Below are positions 46,482 through 55,255 of a DNA stretch of 64,000 nt, piece after piece. The stretch spans positions 124,001 through 188,000 of the forward strand of contig NZ_JRKI01000027.1 of NCBI RefSeq assembly GCF_000935125.1, in the 5' to 3' direction. Source of the DNA: Streptomyces natalensis ATCC 27448 (GTDB lineage Bacteria > Actinomycetota > Actinomycetes > Streptomycetales > Streptomycetaceae). Position numbers and translations under genes: made by a program. The notes under the pieces were generated by a model. That model ran no database searches. It was not told the origin of the DNA and saw only the letters and a list, made by a program, of their open reading frames with translations. Numbering within the stretch: the first letter of the stretch is position 1; the number at the start of each line of letters is the position of its first letter.

Positions 46482-46517
46482 CGTCTCGCCCCCGTGCGCT
46501 GTCACGGGGGCGAGACG
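46482..46517 (+). terminator. Perfect 15-bp hairpin after the S12 hydrolase
   Basis: CGTCTCGCCCCCGTG (46482-46496), loop CGCTGT, CACGGGGGCGAGACG (46503-46517). Starts two bases after the TAG stop. Confidence 0.8.
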
Positions 46518-46730
46518 GGTCCGAGAAGCGCCAGCAGCTCGGATAGTTACGAGGACCACCGTACGGGCGCCCACTGACAATGAACCCTGGAGCCGCCCAC
46601 GTACACCCGCATCACCTCGCCAAACCTGGCCGCGACCAGGCCGACAACGCCACCCGATCGGATTAACGCCACACAGCCAACAGCCCGTTCGGAGGCGAGG
46701 CCAGAAGCGGAGAGAGGAGACTGCACGACG

Positions 46731-47222
46731 GTGACCACACGACGGACGTCGACACGCCCAGTGGCGGCACAAGGCCCGGCGACCGAAGAGGGACGAGGGG
46801 GAGAAGAGACTACGGAAGCGGCAACGACGGGCGAAGGAACCCCCCTGAATCCCCACCCCCGTTTCTCGCTGGCGACCGTGGTCGTGGACTGCCCGGATGC
46901 CCCTGCACTGGCGGACTTCTATCAACGCCTGCTGGGATGGGAAGTGAAATTCCACGAATCGGACTGGGTCCTGCTCAGACCGCCGGAGGGTGGCACAGGA
47001 CTCTCCTTCCAGTCGGAGGCGGCGTACCGCCCTCCGGTATGGCCGGAACGGGCAGAGGAGCAACAGAAGATGCTCCATCTGGACATCCGGGTCGATGACC
47101 TCGACGAGGCCGGGGCGTACGCCGTCGCCTTGGGTGCGACACTGGCGGAAGTCCAGCCACAGGACGACGTCCGCGTGTTCTTCGACCCAGCGGGACATCT
47201 CTTCTGCCTCTTTCTCCACTGA
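46731..47222 (+). CDS. VOC superfamily (glyoxalase/bleomycin-resistance) protein
   Basis: 163 residues from the GTG at 46731. The VOC domain begins only at ~residue 40 (NPHPRFSLATVVVDCPDAPA, LADFYQRLLGWEV) and ends with DVRVFFDPAGHLFCLFLH. The first 38 residues are charged and unlike the family, so translation may really start at a CTG (46845) preceded by GAAGGAA. Metal ligands of the two beta-alpha-beta-beta-beta halves include H in MLHLDIRVDD. Function could be small-molecule binding or detoxification. Confidence 0.8.
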   Translation: MTTRRTSTRPVAAQGPATEEGRGGEETTEAATTGEGTPLNPHPRFSLATVVVDCPDAPALADFYQRLLGWEVKFHESDWVLLRPPEGGTGLSFQSEAAYRPPVWPERAEEQQKMLHLDIRVDDLDEAGAYAVALGATLAEVQPQDDVRVFFDPAGHLFCLFLH

Positions 47223-47414
47223 TTTCACCACTGACGGCCGGTCAGCGGATTCCACTCCCTTCGCGACCACGAGCCACGGGCCGCCCGAAAGGAAGAGGGC
47301 TTAGAGCGGCTAACACAATGAGCCGAATGGTCAGTGGCTGACTGAGCGGCAGCCAGGCCGGGGGACGATGTGGCAAGCGTTGGACAGAAGCACCTGTGGG
47401 GAGTCTCTGTGCAT

Positions 47415-48641
47415 TCAGGACTGCTCTTTGCGGTCCGGGCCGGGGAAGCGTTCGGCGAAGCGTGCCCCTACTGCCAGGACCATGAGAGCCGCGGTGCATC
47501 CGCCCAGCAGCATGACTGCGGACGGAGAGGTGCGGTCCAGGATGACTCCCCCTACGAGTGCACCGATAGAGAATGTTGCCTGGAAGGAGGCGGTGAACAG
47601 GACCGTTGCCGCTTCCGGGGCATGCGGTGCCGCCTTGGAGAACCAGGTCTGCGACGCGACTGGCACGGCGCCATACGCGATGCCCCACACGATCAGCAGT
47701 ATCACTGCGCCGACCTCCCAGCAGCCCAACGCTGGAAGCAGGAGGGTCACCGTGGCGATCAGGCCGGCCGCGAGCCCAAAGACGGTCCGGGGATACCGGG
47801 CCACCCAGGCGCCGCCCAGGAAGTTGCCGAGGATGCCGGCGGCACCGTAGAGCAGCAAGAACGTAGTGATCAGACCACCGCTGGCGTGGGTGACCTGTTC
47901 CAGGAACGGTGTCACGTAGGTGTAGGTGCCGAAGTGAGCCAGCACAACAAGGAACGTCAGCAAGAGTGCGAAGCGGGTTTTGACACTGCGGAGCATGCCG
48001 CTGAGGACGCCAAGCCGTGTGGCCTGGACCGGAGGAAGCGGCGGTACGAGCAAGAGCAGCATGACCAGTACGCCGACCGTCAGAGTTCCCATGACGGTGA
48101 AGGCCGTTCGCCATCCGGCGAGATCTCCGATGAGGGTCCCGGTCGGCACGCCGAGGACGGATCCCAGCGGGACGGCAGAGAAGATCACGGCAGTAGCCCT
48201 GCCGACCGAGGCCGGCGGCACCAGTCGTTCCGCCAACCCTGCCCCGATCGACCAGAAGCCGCCGATCGTGATCCCGACCATGATCCGGGAGGTCAGTACG
48301 AGCCAGTAGTTGGATGCCGCGGCGGCCAGGAAGTTCGCCAGTGCCAGCAGGAGCATGAAAACGCACAGCATCACTCGGCGGTCGAAGCGTGCCGTGGCCG
48401 CGGTGACCAGTGGGGCGGCGATAGCCGCCAGGAAGCCGGGCATGGTCATCATCAGTCCAGCCATCCCGTCCGAGATGGTGAAACTGGATCCGATCGAGGT
48501 CAGCAGACCGATCGGCAGGATCTCGGTGGTGACGATGGCGAAGATTCCCAGCATCACCGAGACCACGGCCAGCCACCCCATCAGCGGGGACCGAGGGGAT
48601 AAGAACTGGCTGTTGACTGAAGCGGTGGTGGTAATCGGCAT
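47415..48641 (-). CDS. MFS drug/sugar efflux transporter (DHA1 family)
   Basis: 408 residues from the ATG at 48641, with AGGATGG upstream. Twelve hydrophobic segments fit a two-times-six-helix MFS protein. The start SPLMGWLAVVSVMLGIFAIV and TTEILPIGLLTSI, the loop-2/3 motif FDRRVMLCVFMLLLAL and motif C-like GITIGGFWSIGAGL are typical of the AraJ/CmlR/YdhP-like efflux group, which exports drugs, amino acids or sugars using the proton gradient. Its codon third positions look less GC-rich than neighbours. It lies between the inverted ends of a transposon-like unit. Confidence 0.88.
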   Translation of the reverse strand: MPITTTASVNSQFLSPRSPLMGWLAVVSVMLGIFAIVTTEILPIGLLTSIGSSFTISDGMAGLMMTMPGFLAAIAAPLVTAATARFDRRVMLCVFMLLLALANFLAAAASNYWLVLTSRIMVGITIGGFWSIGAGLAERLVPPASVGRATAVIFSAVPLGSVLGVPTGTLIGDLAGWRTAFTVMGTLTVGVLVMLLLLVPPLPPVQATRLGVLSGMLRSVKTRFALLLTFLVVLAHFGTYTYVTPFLEQVTHASGGLITTFLLLYGAAGILGNFLGGAWVARYPRTVFGLAAGLIATVTLLLPALGCWEVGAVILLIVWGIAYGAVPVASQTWFSKAAPHAPEAATVLFTASFQATFSIGALVGGVILDRTSPSAVMLLGGCTAALMVLAVGARFAERFPGPDRKEQS

Positions 48642-48834
48642 GGCGTTCCATCCTGTGAAGGCAGCGCGGTTCGCGATCAGTCCAGCAGGTTTCGTCGAGA
48701 GGTAGCTGGCAGGTCTGCGACTGCACCCTTGCCCTGCACGGGTGATGTCGCATACCCGCCGACAACGGCCTCCGCAATGAAGTGCCTTGGTCCTAGCGGT
48801 GGTGTCGGCAGGGCGCGCTGAGCACTCTGACCAC

Positions 48835-49647
48835 ATGGGGGCTTCACCATGGAACGTGTCGGATGAGCTGTGGGAGCGGATCGAACCGCTTCTACCGTGC
48901 AAGCAACGGCGGTTCCGGTATCCAGGGCGCAAGCCCGTGCCGGATCGAAAGGTTTTCTGCGGCATCCTGTACGTGCTGCACACCGGCATCCAGTGGGAGT
49001 ACCTGCCCGCCGAGATGGGCTTCGGGTCGGGCATGACCTGTTGGAGACGGCTGCGGGACTGGAACGAGGCCGGAGTCTGGCAACGACTGCATGAGGTACT
49101 ACTTGCCGAGCTGAATGCCGCATCGCGGCTCGACTGGGCGCGCTGCGTTGTCGACTCCAGCCACGTGCGAGCCCTGAAAGGAGGGATCCACACAGGTCCG
49201 TCGCCGGTCGACCGTGGCCGGGCAGGCTCCAAGCACCACATGATCACTGACGGGCACGGCACCCCGCTCACGGTCATCCTCACCGGAGGCAACCGCAACG
49301 ACGTCACCCAGCTGCTGCCACTGCTCGATGCCATCCCACCAGTCCGCGGCCGGGTCGGCCGTCCCCGCCGCAAGCCTGACCCGCTGTTCGCCGACCGCGG
49401 CTACGACCACGACATCTACCGCGAGATGGTCCGTGCCCGCCGGATCCTGCCCGTCATTGCCCGCCGTGGCACGCCCCACGGCAGCGGACTGGGTATCTAC
49501 CGTTGGGTGGTAGAGCGTACGTTCGCCTGGCTACACGGCTTCCGACGTCTCCGGGTGCGCTGGGAACGCCGAGCCGACATCCACGAGGCGTTCCTGAGAC
49601 TCGCCTGCTGTCTCATCGCCCACTGGCAACTCAGCTCATTGTGTTAG
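48835..49647 (+). CDS. IS5-family DDE transposase
   Basis: 270 residues from the ATG at 48835. N-terminal DUF4096-like domain (WNVSDELWERIEPLLP) and DDE core: first Asp in ARCVVDSSHVRALKGG (~103), second Asp in PLFADRGYDHDIYRE (~185), and Glu in YRWVVERTFAWLHGFRRLRV (the Y-R-E signature of IS4/IS5 superfamilies). It is a full-length single-ORF enzyme with no frameshift. The last codons (HWQLSSLC) overlap the right terminal inverted repeat. Probably active or recently active. Confidence 0.92.
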   Translation: MGASPWNVSDELWERIEPLLPCKQRRFRYPGRKPVPDRKVFCGILYVLHTGIQWEYLPAEMGFGSGMTCWRRLRDWNEAGVWQRLHEVLLAELNAASRLDWARCVVDSSHVRALKGGIHTGPSPVDRGRAGSKHHMITDGHGTPLTVILTGGNRNDVTQLLPLLDAIPPVRGRVGRPRRKPDPLFADRGYDHDIYREMVRARRILPVIARRGTPHGSGLGIYRWVVERTFAWLHGFRRLRVRWERRADIHEAFLRLACCLIAHWQLSSLC

Positions 49648-49734
49648 CTCCTCTTAACCAAAGGTGGCCGGGTGGCCTGGGTGTGTGCGGATAACGGGAG
49701 GACGCCAGGCGGGACGGCGGGACACAATGCCGCA

Positions 49735-50352
49735 ATGGTTGATCACGTTCACAGTGCCCCACGTCCCGACTTCGTCAGCAAGCCCACGCTGAGAGGGGAA
49801 AAGGTGCTGCTCCGGCCAGTCACGGTGGATGACGTGTCCGCGCTGATGCCGATGTTCCGGGACGCGGAGGCATCACGGCTGACCGGCAGCCATGACGACG
49901 GCCGACCTGATGAAGCGCGGATACGCACCTGGTACGACACCCGGCGGGACCAGGAGGACCGGCTGGACCTCGCCGTGGTCGAGCAGGCGACGGGGAACGT
50001 CATCGGTGAGGCGGTTCTCAACGACTGGGACCCGGGCAACGAAAGCTGCAACTTCCGCATCTGCCTCGTCCCTGGCACCTACGGGCACGGCATGGGGACG
50101 GAGGCGACCCGGCTGATCGTGGGATACGGCTTCGAGAAGCTGGGTCTGCACCACATCTCGCTGGAGGTCTACTCCTTCAATCCGCGGGCTCGCCGCGTCT
50201 ACGAGAAGGTGGGGTTCGTCGCTGAAGGCGTACTGCGCGATGCGCTGCTGTGGGAGGGCACGCGGGTGGATGCGGCGGTGATGTCGTTTCTGGCGCCGGA
50301 GTGGTTCCAGCATCATGGCTGGCCGGAACCAGCCGGTCACACGTCGGTGTGA
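49735..50352 (+). CDS. GNAT acetyltransferase, RimJ/RimL-like
   Basis: 205 residues from the ATG at 49735; an earlier ATG (49727) is out of frame. Typical RimJ-type order: LRGEKVLLRPVTVDDVSALM, ICLVPGTYGHGMGTEATRLI (acetyl-CoA loop), LEVYSFNPRARRVYEKVGFV and EGVLRDALLWEG. It likely acetylates an alpha-amine of a protein, amino acid or small molecule. It lies just beyond the right end of the transposon-like unit. Confidence 0.88.
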   Translation: MVDHVHSAPRPDFVSKPTLRGEKVLLRPVTVDDVSALMPMFRDAEASRLTGSHDDGRPDEARIRTWYDTRRDQEDRLDLAVVEQATGNVIGEAVLNDWDPGNESCNFRICLVPGTYGHGMGTEATRLIVGYGFEKLGLHHISLEVYSFNPRARRVYEKVGFVAEGVLRDALLWEGTRVDAAVMSFLAPEWFQHHGWPEPAGHTSV

Positions 50353-50570
50353 CCGTACCGCTGGTGTCAGATCGTTCGCTGGAGGCCGCCCGCTGGCGCG
50401 GGGGTCCGCACGGCGGACGGCGCTTGGTTTGGCCTTGCCCGCCCTTGCCTTGCCTCACAGATACTTGCTGGTCGGAGGACGGAGACGGCGAGCAGGCGGG
50501 GGCGAGGAGGGAATCGAGGGGGCGCACGAGGGGCGCACGTGGTGACGAATTGTCACTGACTGCCCCTACC

Positions 50571-50765
50571 ATGTCTCACATGTCCCCAACTCCTTCTGCC
50601 CCCATGGGGGATCCCGTCCCTTCGTCCGAGGCCAACGAATCGATCCGGCGATTTGTGCGCGCCCGGCACGGCTTGGCATGGACGGCGCAGGACATGGCGG
50701 AGTATGCGGTGCTTCTGGAGATCTGGACGGCCGCGGTGCGCTCAGAGGTGGTGGAGGCGGCATAG
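50571..50765 (+). CDS. Small conserved-looking hypothetical protein
   Basis: 64 residues from the ATG at 50571: a short disordered start, then a helical block ESIRRFVRARHGLAWTAQDM with AEYAVLLEIWTAAVRSEVVE. No signal or motif. The frame is open further upstream to 50250 but that part overlaps the GNAT end and is unlikely. I believe similar proteins occur in Streptomyces but cannot name the family. It abuts the aroM pseudogene. Confidence 0.6.
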   Translation: MSHMSPTPSAPMGDPVPSSEANESIRRFVRARHGLAWTAQDMAEYAVLLEIWTAAVRSEVVEAA

Positions 50766-51346
50766 CCCGCAACGCCGGCGTCTGCCAGAGTGACTCCCGC
50801 CGCGGTCAGTGCGTCATCGCTCCCTGCGTAGGGGTCGGCCGTCACGACCGGAACATCGCCGCCGAGTGCCGCGGACCAGTGCATGCGGAACACTTCCGTT
50901 TGATGCGGCAGTGCGCAGACCACGCCTACTCGGCGGCCACCGGCCAGCGCATATGTTCCCTGCTGGACCAGCCCCTGGGCGGGAAGCAGTGGGCGCCGGG
51001 TGGTCAGCGAGGGGAGGGGCCCGCTGCACGACAACAGGGTTGCCACGGCGGCGTCGGCTTCTGCACGGCGCACCGCATCGGTCAGACGGGGCGCTACGGC
51101 CCGGTGGCCCAGCACGACAGGTGCGCCGTTGCGCAGCCGGGTGAGCAGTGGCACCTCGTCGGCGGCCGGACGCAGGGCGGCCAGTTACTTGTCGTCCGGG
51201 CGGTCCCCGAAGGGATCCAGGGCGCCATGTGCGATCAGCTCCACCGAGGTGAGCAGGTGCGTTACGTCGGGCAGCGGCTCGCCGTGCGCTGCTTGGCCAA
51301 TATTGACCAGACCCGGCTTCGCCCTCTTCTTCGCGCACTCCTCCAA
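50766..51346 (-). pseudogene. AroM-family protein, disrupted by an in-frame stop and 3' loss
   Basis: The minus strand reads KPGLVNIGQAAHGEPLPDVT, then VELIAHGALDPFGDRPDDK, a TAA at 51185-51187, and in the same frame LAALRPAADEVPLLTRLRNG, HRAVAPRLTDAVRRAEADAA, RRVGVVCALPHQTEVFRMHW and DPYAGSDDALTAAGVTLADA. This is the AroM fold (Asp/Glu racemase-like superfamily). The C-terminal quarter with its conserved cysteine (IVLDCxGY) is absent. With a premature stop and a missing active-site end it is not functional. Confidence 0.75.
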
Positions 51347-51383
51347 GAGCACAATCCCGGTATCGGATGCCGGAGGGGGCCCG

Positions 51384-51959
51384 GTGCGGTTCGTGCTGCT
51401 CGTCGGAACACTTGCCGAGTTGGACAGCGGTCATGCCCTGTACGCCAACCGCCTTTTCGCCGACGGGCATGAGGTGTGGATCGGCACTCTGAACGGGCTC
51501 ACCGGTGCGGGAATCCGGATCCAGTGTCCGATGGGCCAGGTCGATGGCCCCCTGAAGGCTTTCGGGCCGTTCCTCGGCAAAGTCGAGGTGCGTGACATCG
51601 CGGGTGCGAACGTGGTGTGGGTACTGAACTACCCCTACCCAGGCGTGCAGGAAGTGGCCTGGCAACTGCTGTGGCAGCTCAACCAACAGGTGCCTTTGAC
51701 CAGCTGCGGGACGCCGGCTGGTCTCGGCGAATCCCTTGGCCGCGCTCACCACGGCAGCGGCACGCGCTCAGATCAGCGGGCTGACCTGGTCACCGATACC
51801 GAGCAGAGCCCGGCCGTAGATCTCGGTCGCGATGGCAGGGTTGATCAGCGCGTGCCGGCTACCGGTCTCCTGATCTCGCCAGATGCGCTGCAACGGATTT
51901 CCGTCGGCGAAGCTTTTGGCTCCGTGGACGGTCAGCAGGATGTCCAGCGCCTCTCGTGA
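51384..51959 (+). pseudogene. N-terminal piece of an ATP-grasp-like protein, truncated
   Basis: GTG at 51384 follows a very good ribosome site (GGAGGGGG, 51372-51379). It encodes VRFVLLVGTLAELDSGHALY, ANRLFADGHEVWIGTLNGL and VVWVLNYPYPGVQEVAWQLL, the pre-ATP-grasp pattern of glutathione-synthetase or RimK-like enzymes. After about residue 108 the sequence loses all resemblance and runs antisense through the end of the next gene to 51959. The ATP-binding half is therefore missing. Start signals intact, body deleted. Confidence 0.5.
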
Positions 51960-52985
51960 GCTGCGAGCGACCGTGGCGATGTCCATGCGCACCCGGGCCC
52001 GGTCGAGGAGGGGCATGCACTGGCCCCTCGCCGCACAGTTGTCGACATCGTCCGCCGCCCGCATGAGGTGCAGGGTGGCGGTATCGATCAGTTGGGCGGC
52101 CTCGGCGCATTGCATCTGGGTGGAGGGCGCCTGGCGTGCCTGCTCGTAGAAGGTGTGCGAAATGCCGCGTCCCCGCGCCAGAGAGGCCCGCACCAGTTCC
52201 ATTCCGCCGCGGGCAAGACCCAGCAGCGGGCCGGCCAGCGACAGGGCAAGCGTCGGAACGAACGCCGCGCGGTAGAGGACCTCGTCCCTGAACTCGGTCG
52301 GATATCTGCCCTGCTTCGCCCCGGTCACCGACAGGATGCGGTGCGCAGGGACAAAGACGTCGTGGGCGATGAGGGTATTGCTTCCGGTGCCGCACATCCC
52401 GGCCACATGCCAGGTTTCCTCGATCTTCAGTTGGTTCATCGGGACCAGCGCCAGTCCTTGGTCCGGCCGCTCGCCGCCTGCGTCGGTGATCGATACGCCG
52501 AGCAGCGCCCACTCGGCGTGCAGACAGCCGGACGCGAAGCCCCACCGTCCGGTGATGACCTGCCCTCCGTCGGCCGGCGTGCTCGTGCCGTGGGGCGGGA
52601 GGGCAGCGCAGGCTCGGGCACGGAGGTTCGCCTCGTAGACCTCACGCTGCGCGCGTTCCGGAAAGAGGCCGATGACCCAGCCGGAGACGTTGATCAAACT
52701 CGTGGTCCAGGCGGTGGACCCACAGCCGCGGCCGAGTTCCGCCCCCACCTCAACAAGGGTGCGGACGCTCGCCTGGTGGCCACCGAATCGCCTGGGAACC
52801 GTGATGCCGAACAGTCCGGCCTCGTCGAGTGCCGCGATGTTCTCCTCGGCAACCCTTCGCTGCTCCTCTGTGCGGGCGGCATGGCGCCGAAGCAACTCGA
52901 CCAGTGAGGCGGCCCGTTCCGGTAAGACGACCGGCCCCTCGCCACCGCCGGATTCGGCGGACCGGTTCATCGCATTCGTCGTCAC
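51768..52985 (-). CDS. Acyl-CoA dehydrogenase-fold flavin monooxygenase
   Basis: 405 residues from the GTG at 52985 with GGAGGAGG eight bases before. The fold is that of HsaA/DszC/HpaB-type two-component monooxygenases: N-terminal helices (AEENIAALDEAGLFGITVPR RFGG), beta domain with ITGRWGFASGCLHAEWALLG and WHVAGMCGTGSNTLIAHDVF, and C-terminal helices ending LTVHGAKSFADGNPLQRIWR D. The catalytic Glu of true acyl-CoA dehydrogenases is not apparent. It needs reduced flavin from a reductase. Substrate unknown; relatives hydroxylate aromatic or polyketide intermediates. Confidence 0.85.
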   Translation of the reverse strand: MTTNAMNRSAESGGGEGPVVLPERAASLVELLRRHAARTEEQRRVAEENIAALDEAGLFGITVPRRFGGHQASVRTLVEVGAELGRGCGSTAWTTSLINVSGWVIGLFPERAQREVYEANLRARACAALPPHGTSTPADGGQVITGRWGFASGCLHAEWALLGVSITDAGGERPDQGLALVPMNQLKIEETWHVAGMCGTGSNTLIAHDVFVPAHRILSVTGAKQGRYPTEFRDEVLYRAAFVPTLALSLAGPLLGLARGGMELVRASLARGRGISHTFYEQARQAPSTQMQCAEAAQLIDTATLHLMRAADDVDNCAARGQCMPLLDRARVRMDIATVARSSREALDILLTVHGAKSFADGNPLQRIWRDQETGSRHALINPAIATEIYGRALLGIGDQVSPLI

Positions 52986-53192
52986 GAGGGAAGCCTCCTC
53001 CATGTCGGGCGCCCCGCTGCGGAGGGGAAGCGCCCTGCCTTGCCCTCATGGAAGCATCGTCGACCACCGCATGGCGGGGAAAGGGCAGCGTCTGCGCCGA
53101 CATTCCGGAACCGCCTATGGCCGCATTCGTCCGCGCCGGTCGCTGCCTCACCGGAGACCTCCGAGCCCTCGGGTCGCCGCCCCGACGATGTG

Positions 53193-53218
53193 GTCCGCCG
53201 CCCACCGAGGCGGCGGAC
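53193..53218 (-). terminator. Terminator of the urease operon
   Basis: GTCCGCCGCC (53193-53202), loop CACCGA, GGCGGCGGAC (53209-53218): perfect 10-bp stem eight bases beyond the ureD stop on the minus strand. Confidence 0.75.
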
Positions 53219-53226
53219 AGCGCCCA

Positions 53227-54069
53227 TTACGCTCCGAGGGCGTGTGCGAGGGCCTCGTCGAGCAGCTCCCGCAGGGCCGAGGAGGTCGGTGCGACGGCGG
53301 TGGCGAGCAGGGCAGGGCCGCCGGCCAGGGGTGCGAGGACGGCACAGCCGTCGTGGGTCCCATTGCGGAGGAGGACGGGGTCGTGTTCGGCGTCCATCTC
53401 TGGTTCTACGAGGAGGAGTTGGCCGACGGCGCGGTGCCCGTCGAGGAGGGCGGGACCGTCCCAGCCGGGCTCGGGGTCTCCGTAGGCGGTGTGCTGGTCG
53501 AGCAGTGGGCGGCCGGCGCGGTGGACCCGGATGCGGCTGACGAGGTGACCCGACTTCTCGTCGGCTCGGCCCAGGAGCTGCTCCTCTCGCAGCAGGAGTC
53601 GTGCGGTGGCGGCGAGGTCGACCGTGCAGGTCTGGTGCAGGTTGCTACCGGCGGCGCTGATCAGCGGCCGGGGTAGCCAGCGCAGGCTGGCGCCTTCCCC
53701 GGCGGTCAGTCGTACGTCGTAGGTGGCCGGGGCGGTGGTCGGGCCGCGGAGGGCGAGTGTGGCGGCGGCCGTCGTGACTTCCAGTTCGGCCCGGTCTTCG
53801 GCGGTGATGTCGAGGGCGAGCCGGTCGCCGCCGAGCGGGGCGCTCATCGCACCGATGATGCCCACCGTGGCGCCCCGGCCGCCGGTGCGCATGCGTCGGA
53901 GGTGGAACGGGCCGTCGCTGTGCATTTGCGGAAGCGTGGTGACACGTCCGTTGTACGTGGCGCGGATGCGGGCGGTGGCGCGCACGCCGTGCGGGTGTCC
54001 GGCAGATTCCCCGGCGTCGGCGGCTTTGAACGGGCCTTTGGGTACGGCGAGTTGGGTGTCTGCGTTCAT
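53227..54069 (-). CDS. ureD: Urease accessory protein UreD (UreH)
   Basis: 280 residues from the ATG at 54069, overlapping the TGA of the shortened ureG (ATGA). Beta-rich UreD pattern: [80 protein letters not shown]. UreD is the scaffold on which UreF and UreG bind apo-urease for nickel delivery. Last gene of the operon; the terminator follows at once. Confidence 0.88.
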   Translation of the reverse strand: MNADTQLAVPKGPFKAADAGESAGHPHGVRATARIRATYNGRVTTLPQMHSDGPFHLRRMRTGGRGATVGIIGAMSAPLGGDRLALDITAEDRAELEVTTAAATLALRGPTTAPATYDVRLTAGEGASLRWLPRPLISAAGSNLHQTCTVDLAATARLLLREEQLLGRADEKSGHLVSRIRVHRAGRPLLDQHTAYGDPEPGWDGPALLDGHRAVGQLLLVEPEMDAEHDPVLLRNGTHDGCAVLAPLAGGPALLATAVAPTSSALRELLDEALAHALGA

Positions 54070-54365
54070 GCCGTCGCCTCCGCACGCCACCGCGTGAGGT
54101 GGCCGGTGACCCGGTCGGCGATCTCGCGGATGCCGTCGTCGGAGGTGAGGCTGGTGAGGACGACGGGCAGGTCGCCGCGGTGTCGTTCGGCGTCGGCGGC
54201 CATGGTGGCGAGGTCGGCGCCGACGTGCGGGGCGAGGTCGGTCTTGCCGGAGCCGACGGGTCCGCCCAGGCCGACGCGGAAGGCGCGGCGGCTGCCGTCC
54301 GCGCGAAGCGGCGTCGCGCTGTAGGCGTGGCGGTGGGGCAGGGTCACGGGGTGGTCGGGGTGCAT
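54066..54365 (-). CDS. ureG: Urease accessory GTPase UreG with large internal in-frame deletion
   Basis: 99 residues instead of about 220. The N-terminus is normal ([23 protein letters not shown]-loop), but this joins directly to [20 protein letters not shown], which in intact UreG follows the NKTD motif near the end. Missing are the switch regions, the metal-binding CPH motif, the ESGGDNL segment and the guanine-specificity NK. The join falls at CAAGACCG, a sequence expected at both places, so a microhomology deletion is likely. It cannot work as a GTPase. GGAG precedes its ATG, and its TGA overlaps the ureD start. Confidence 0.85.
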   Translation of the reverse strand: MHPDHPVTLPHRHAYSATPLRADGSRRAFRVGLGGPVGSGKTDLAPHVGADLATMAADAERHRGDLPVVLTSLTSDDGIREIADRVTGHLTRWRAEATA

Positions 54366-54408
54366 GGGAGCTCCGAGAGGCGGGCGGGAGGTGGGGGTGG
54401 GGGGGGGG

Positions 54409-55083
54409 TCAGGAGGCGAAGAGCCGCACGGTCCAGGCGGCGTGCTGCTGCGCGGTGATGTCCAGGAGGGGAGCGGATGCCGACGGCAGGGCGCCCAGTC
54501 CCTCGGTCGCGACGCGGTCCGCCGCGTCGGCGGCGGCCAGGGCAACGGCGTCGATCTCCGTGCTGAGGCGCGCCAGCAGCCGCGAGGCGCCGAGCGGGTC
54601 GAGGCTGAGCAAGCGCACCGCCGCGGTGGTCGGTCCGCCGACGCTCTCGTACGCGGCGGCGCGGGCCGCGTCCACCGGGGCGAGTCCGGCGGCTCGGGCG
54701 GCGAGGCCCTGGACGACGGGCTGATGGGCGCCCCGAGGGCGCGCGGCGGCCACACGGTCGAGTTCGGGGGACGGGAAGGTGGCGCGTGCCGCGCGCATCA
54801 TCTGCCGGCCCAGCCTGCGGGCCACGGCGCGCAGCGCGGGAACAGGGGTGCGGGCGTCGGCGGCGTCGTCCAGCAGCAGCGGGTCGCAACCGGCGGCGGC
54901 CGCGGCGGCCAGGCCGGCCGTGGTCAGACCGGTGGTGTGCAGGCGTCCGCGGCAGAACGCTTCGAGGCTGTCGAGGTCGTGTACGGAGGTGTGGGCGATG
55001 GCGGCTTCGACGCCGCCGGAGTGGGCGTGCCCACCGGCGGGAAAGCGACCGTCGGCCAGCAGGAGCAGGGCGGTACGGCTCAT
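54409..55083 (-). CDS. ureF: Urease accessory protein UreF
   Basis: 224 residues from the ATG at 55083. All-helical UreF pattern: [24 protein letters not shown] at the N-terminus, [40 protein letters not shown] and a C-terminal [20 protein letters not shown]. UreF gates GTP hydrolysis by UreG during urease activation. 43 G-rich bases separate its stop from the ureG start, including a run of about ten G residues (54400-54408). Confidence 0.88.
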   Translation of the reverse strand: MSRTALLLLADGRFPAGGHAHSGGVEAAIAHTSVHDLDSLEAFCRGRLHTTGLTTAGLAAAAAAGCDPLLLDDAADARTPVPALRAVARRLGRQMMRAARATFPSPELDRVAAARPRGAHQPVVQGLAARAAGLAPVDAARAAAYESVGGPTTAAVRLLSLDPLGASRLLARLSTEIDAVALAAADAADRVATEGLGALPSASAPLLDITAQQHAAWTVRLFAS

Positions 55084-55200
55084 GGGCGCGCGGCTGCCTT
55101 TCGCGGGATCGGGGGCGGATCGGAGGGTGCGCCGTGGCGCGGGCGGGCGCGGGTGCCCGTCCACACCACGGTCGCCGTGCCGACGCCGTCGGCCGGGCGG

Positions 55201-55255
55201 GCCGGTTCGGGTCAGGCCGGTTCGGGTCAGGCCGGTTCGGGTCAGGCCGGATCAG
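55201..55255. repeat. 15-bp tandem repeat at the ureC 3' end
   Basis: GCCGGTTCGGGTCAG is repeated about three and a half times (55201-55255), the last partial copy reaching the ureC stop codon. It fills part of the ureC-ureF spacer (168 bases) and may come from slippage. Confidence 0.8.

Larger units (their letters stand above)
47304..49653. mobile_element. Transposon-like unit: IS5-type transposase with MFS passenger gene
   Basis: Terminal inverted repeats of 19 bp: GAGCGGCTAACACAATGAG at 47304-47322 and the complement of GAGGAGCTAACACAATGAG at 49635-49653 (17 of 19 identical). Both ends are flanked by TTA (47301-47303 and 49654-49656), a 3-bp duplication that suits IS5-family insertion. 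Inside are the MFS gene (minus) and the transposase gene (plus), divergent. No matching left end exists just upstream of the transposase. An alternative reading is that the left end is a relic of a second, related IS. Confidence 0.65.
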
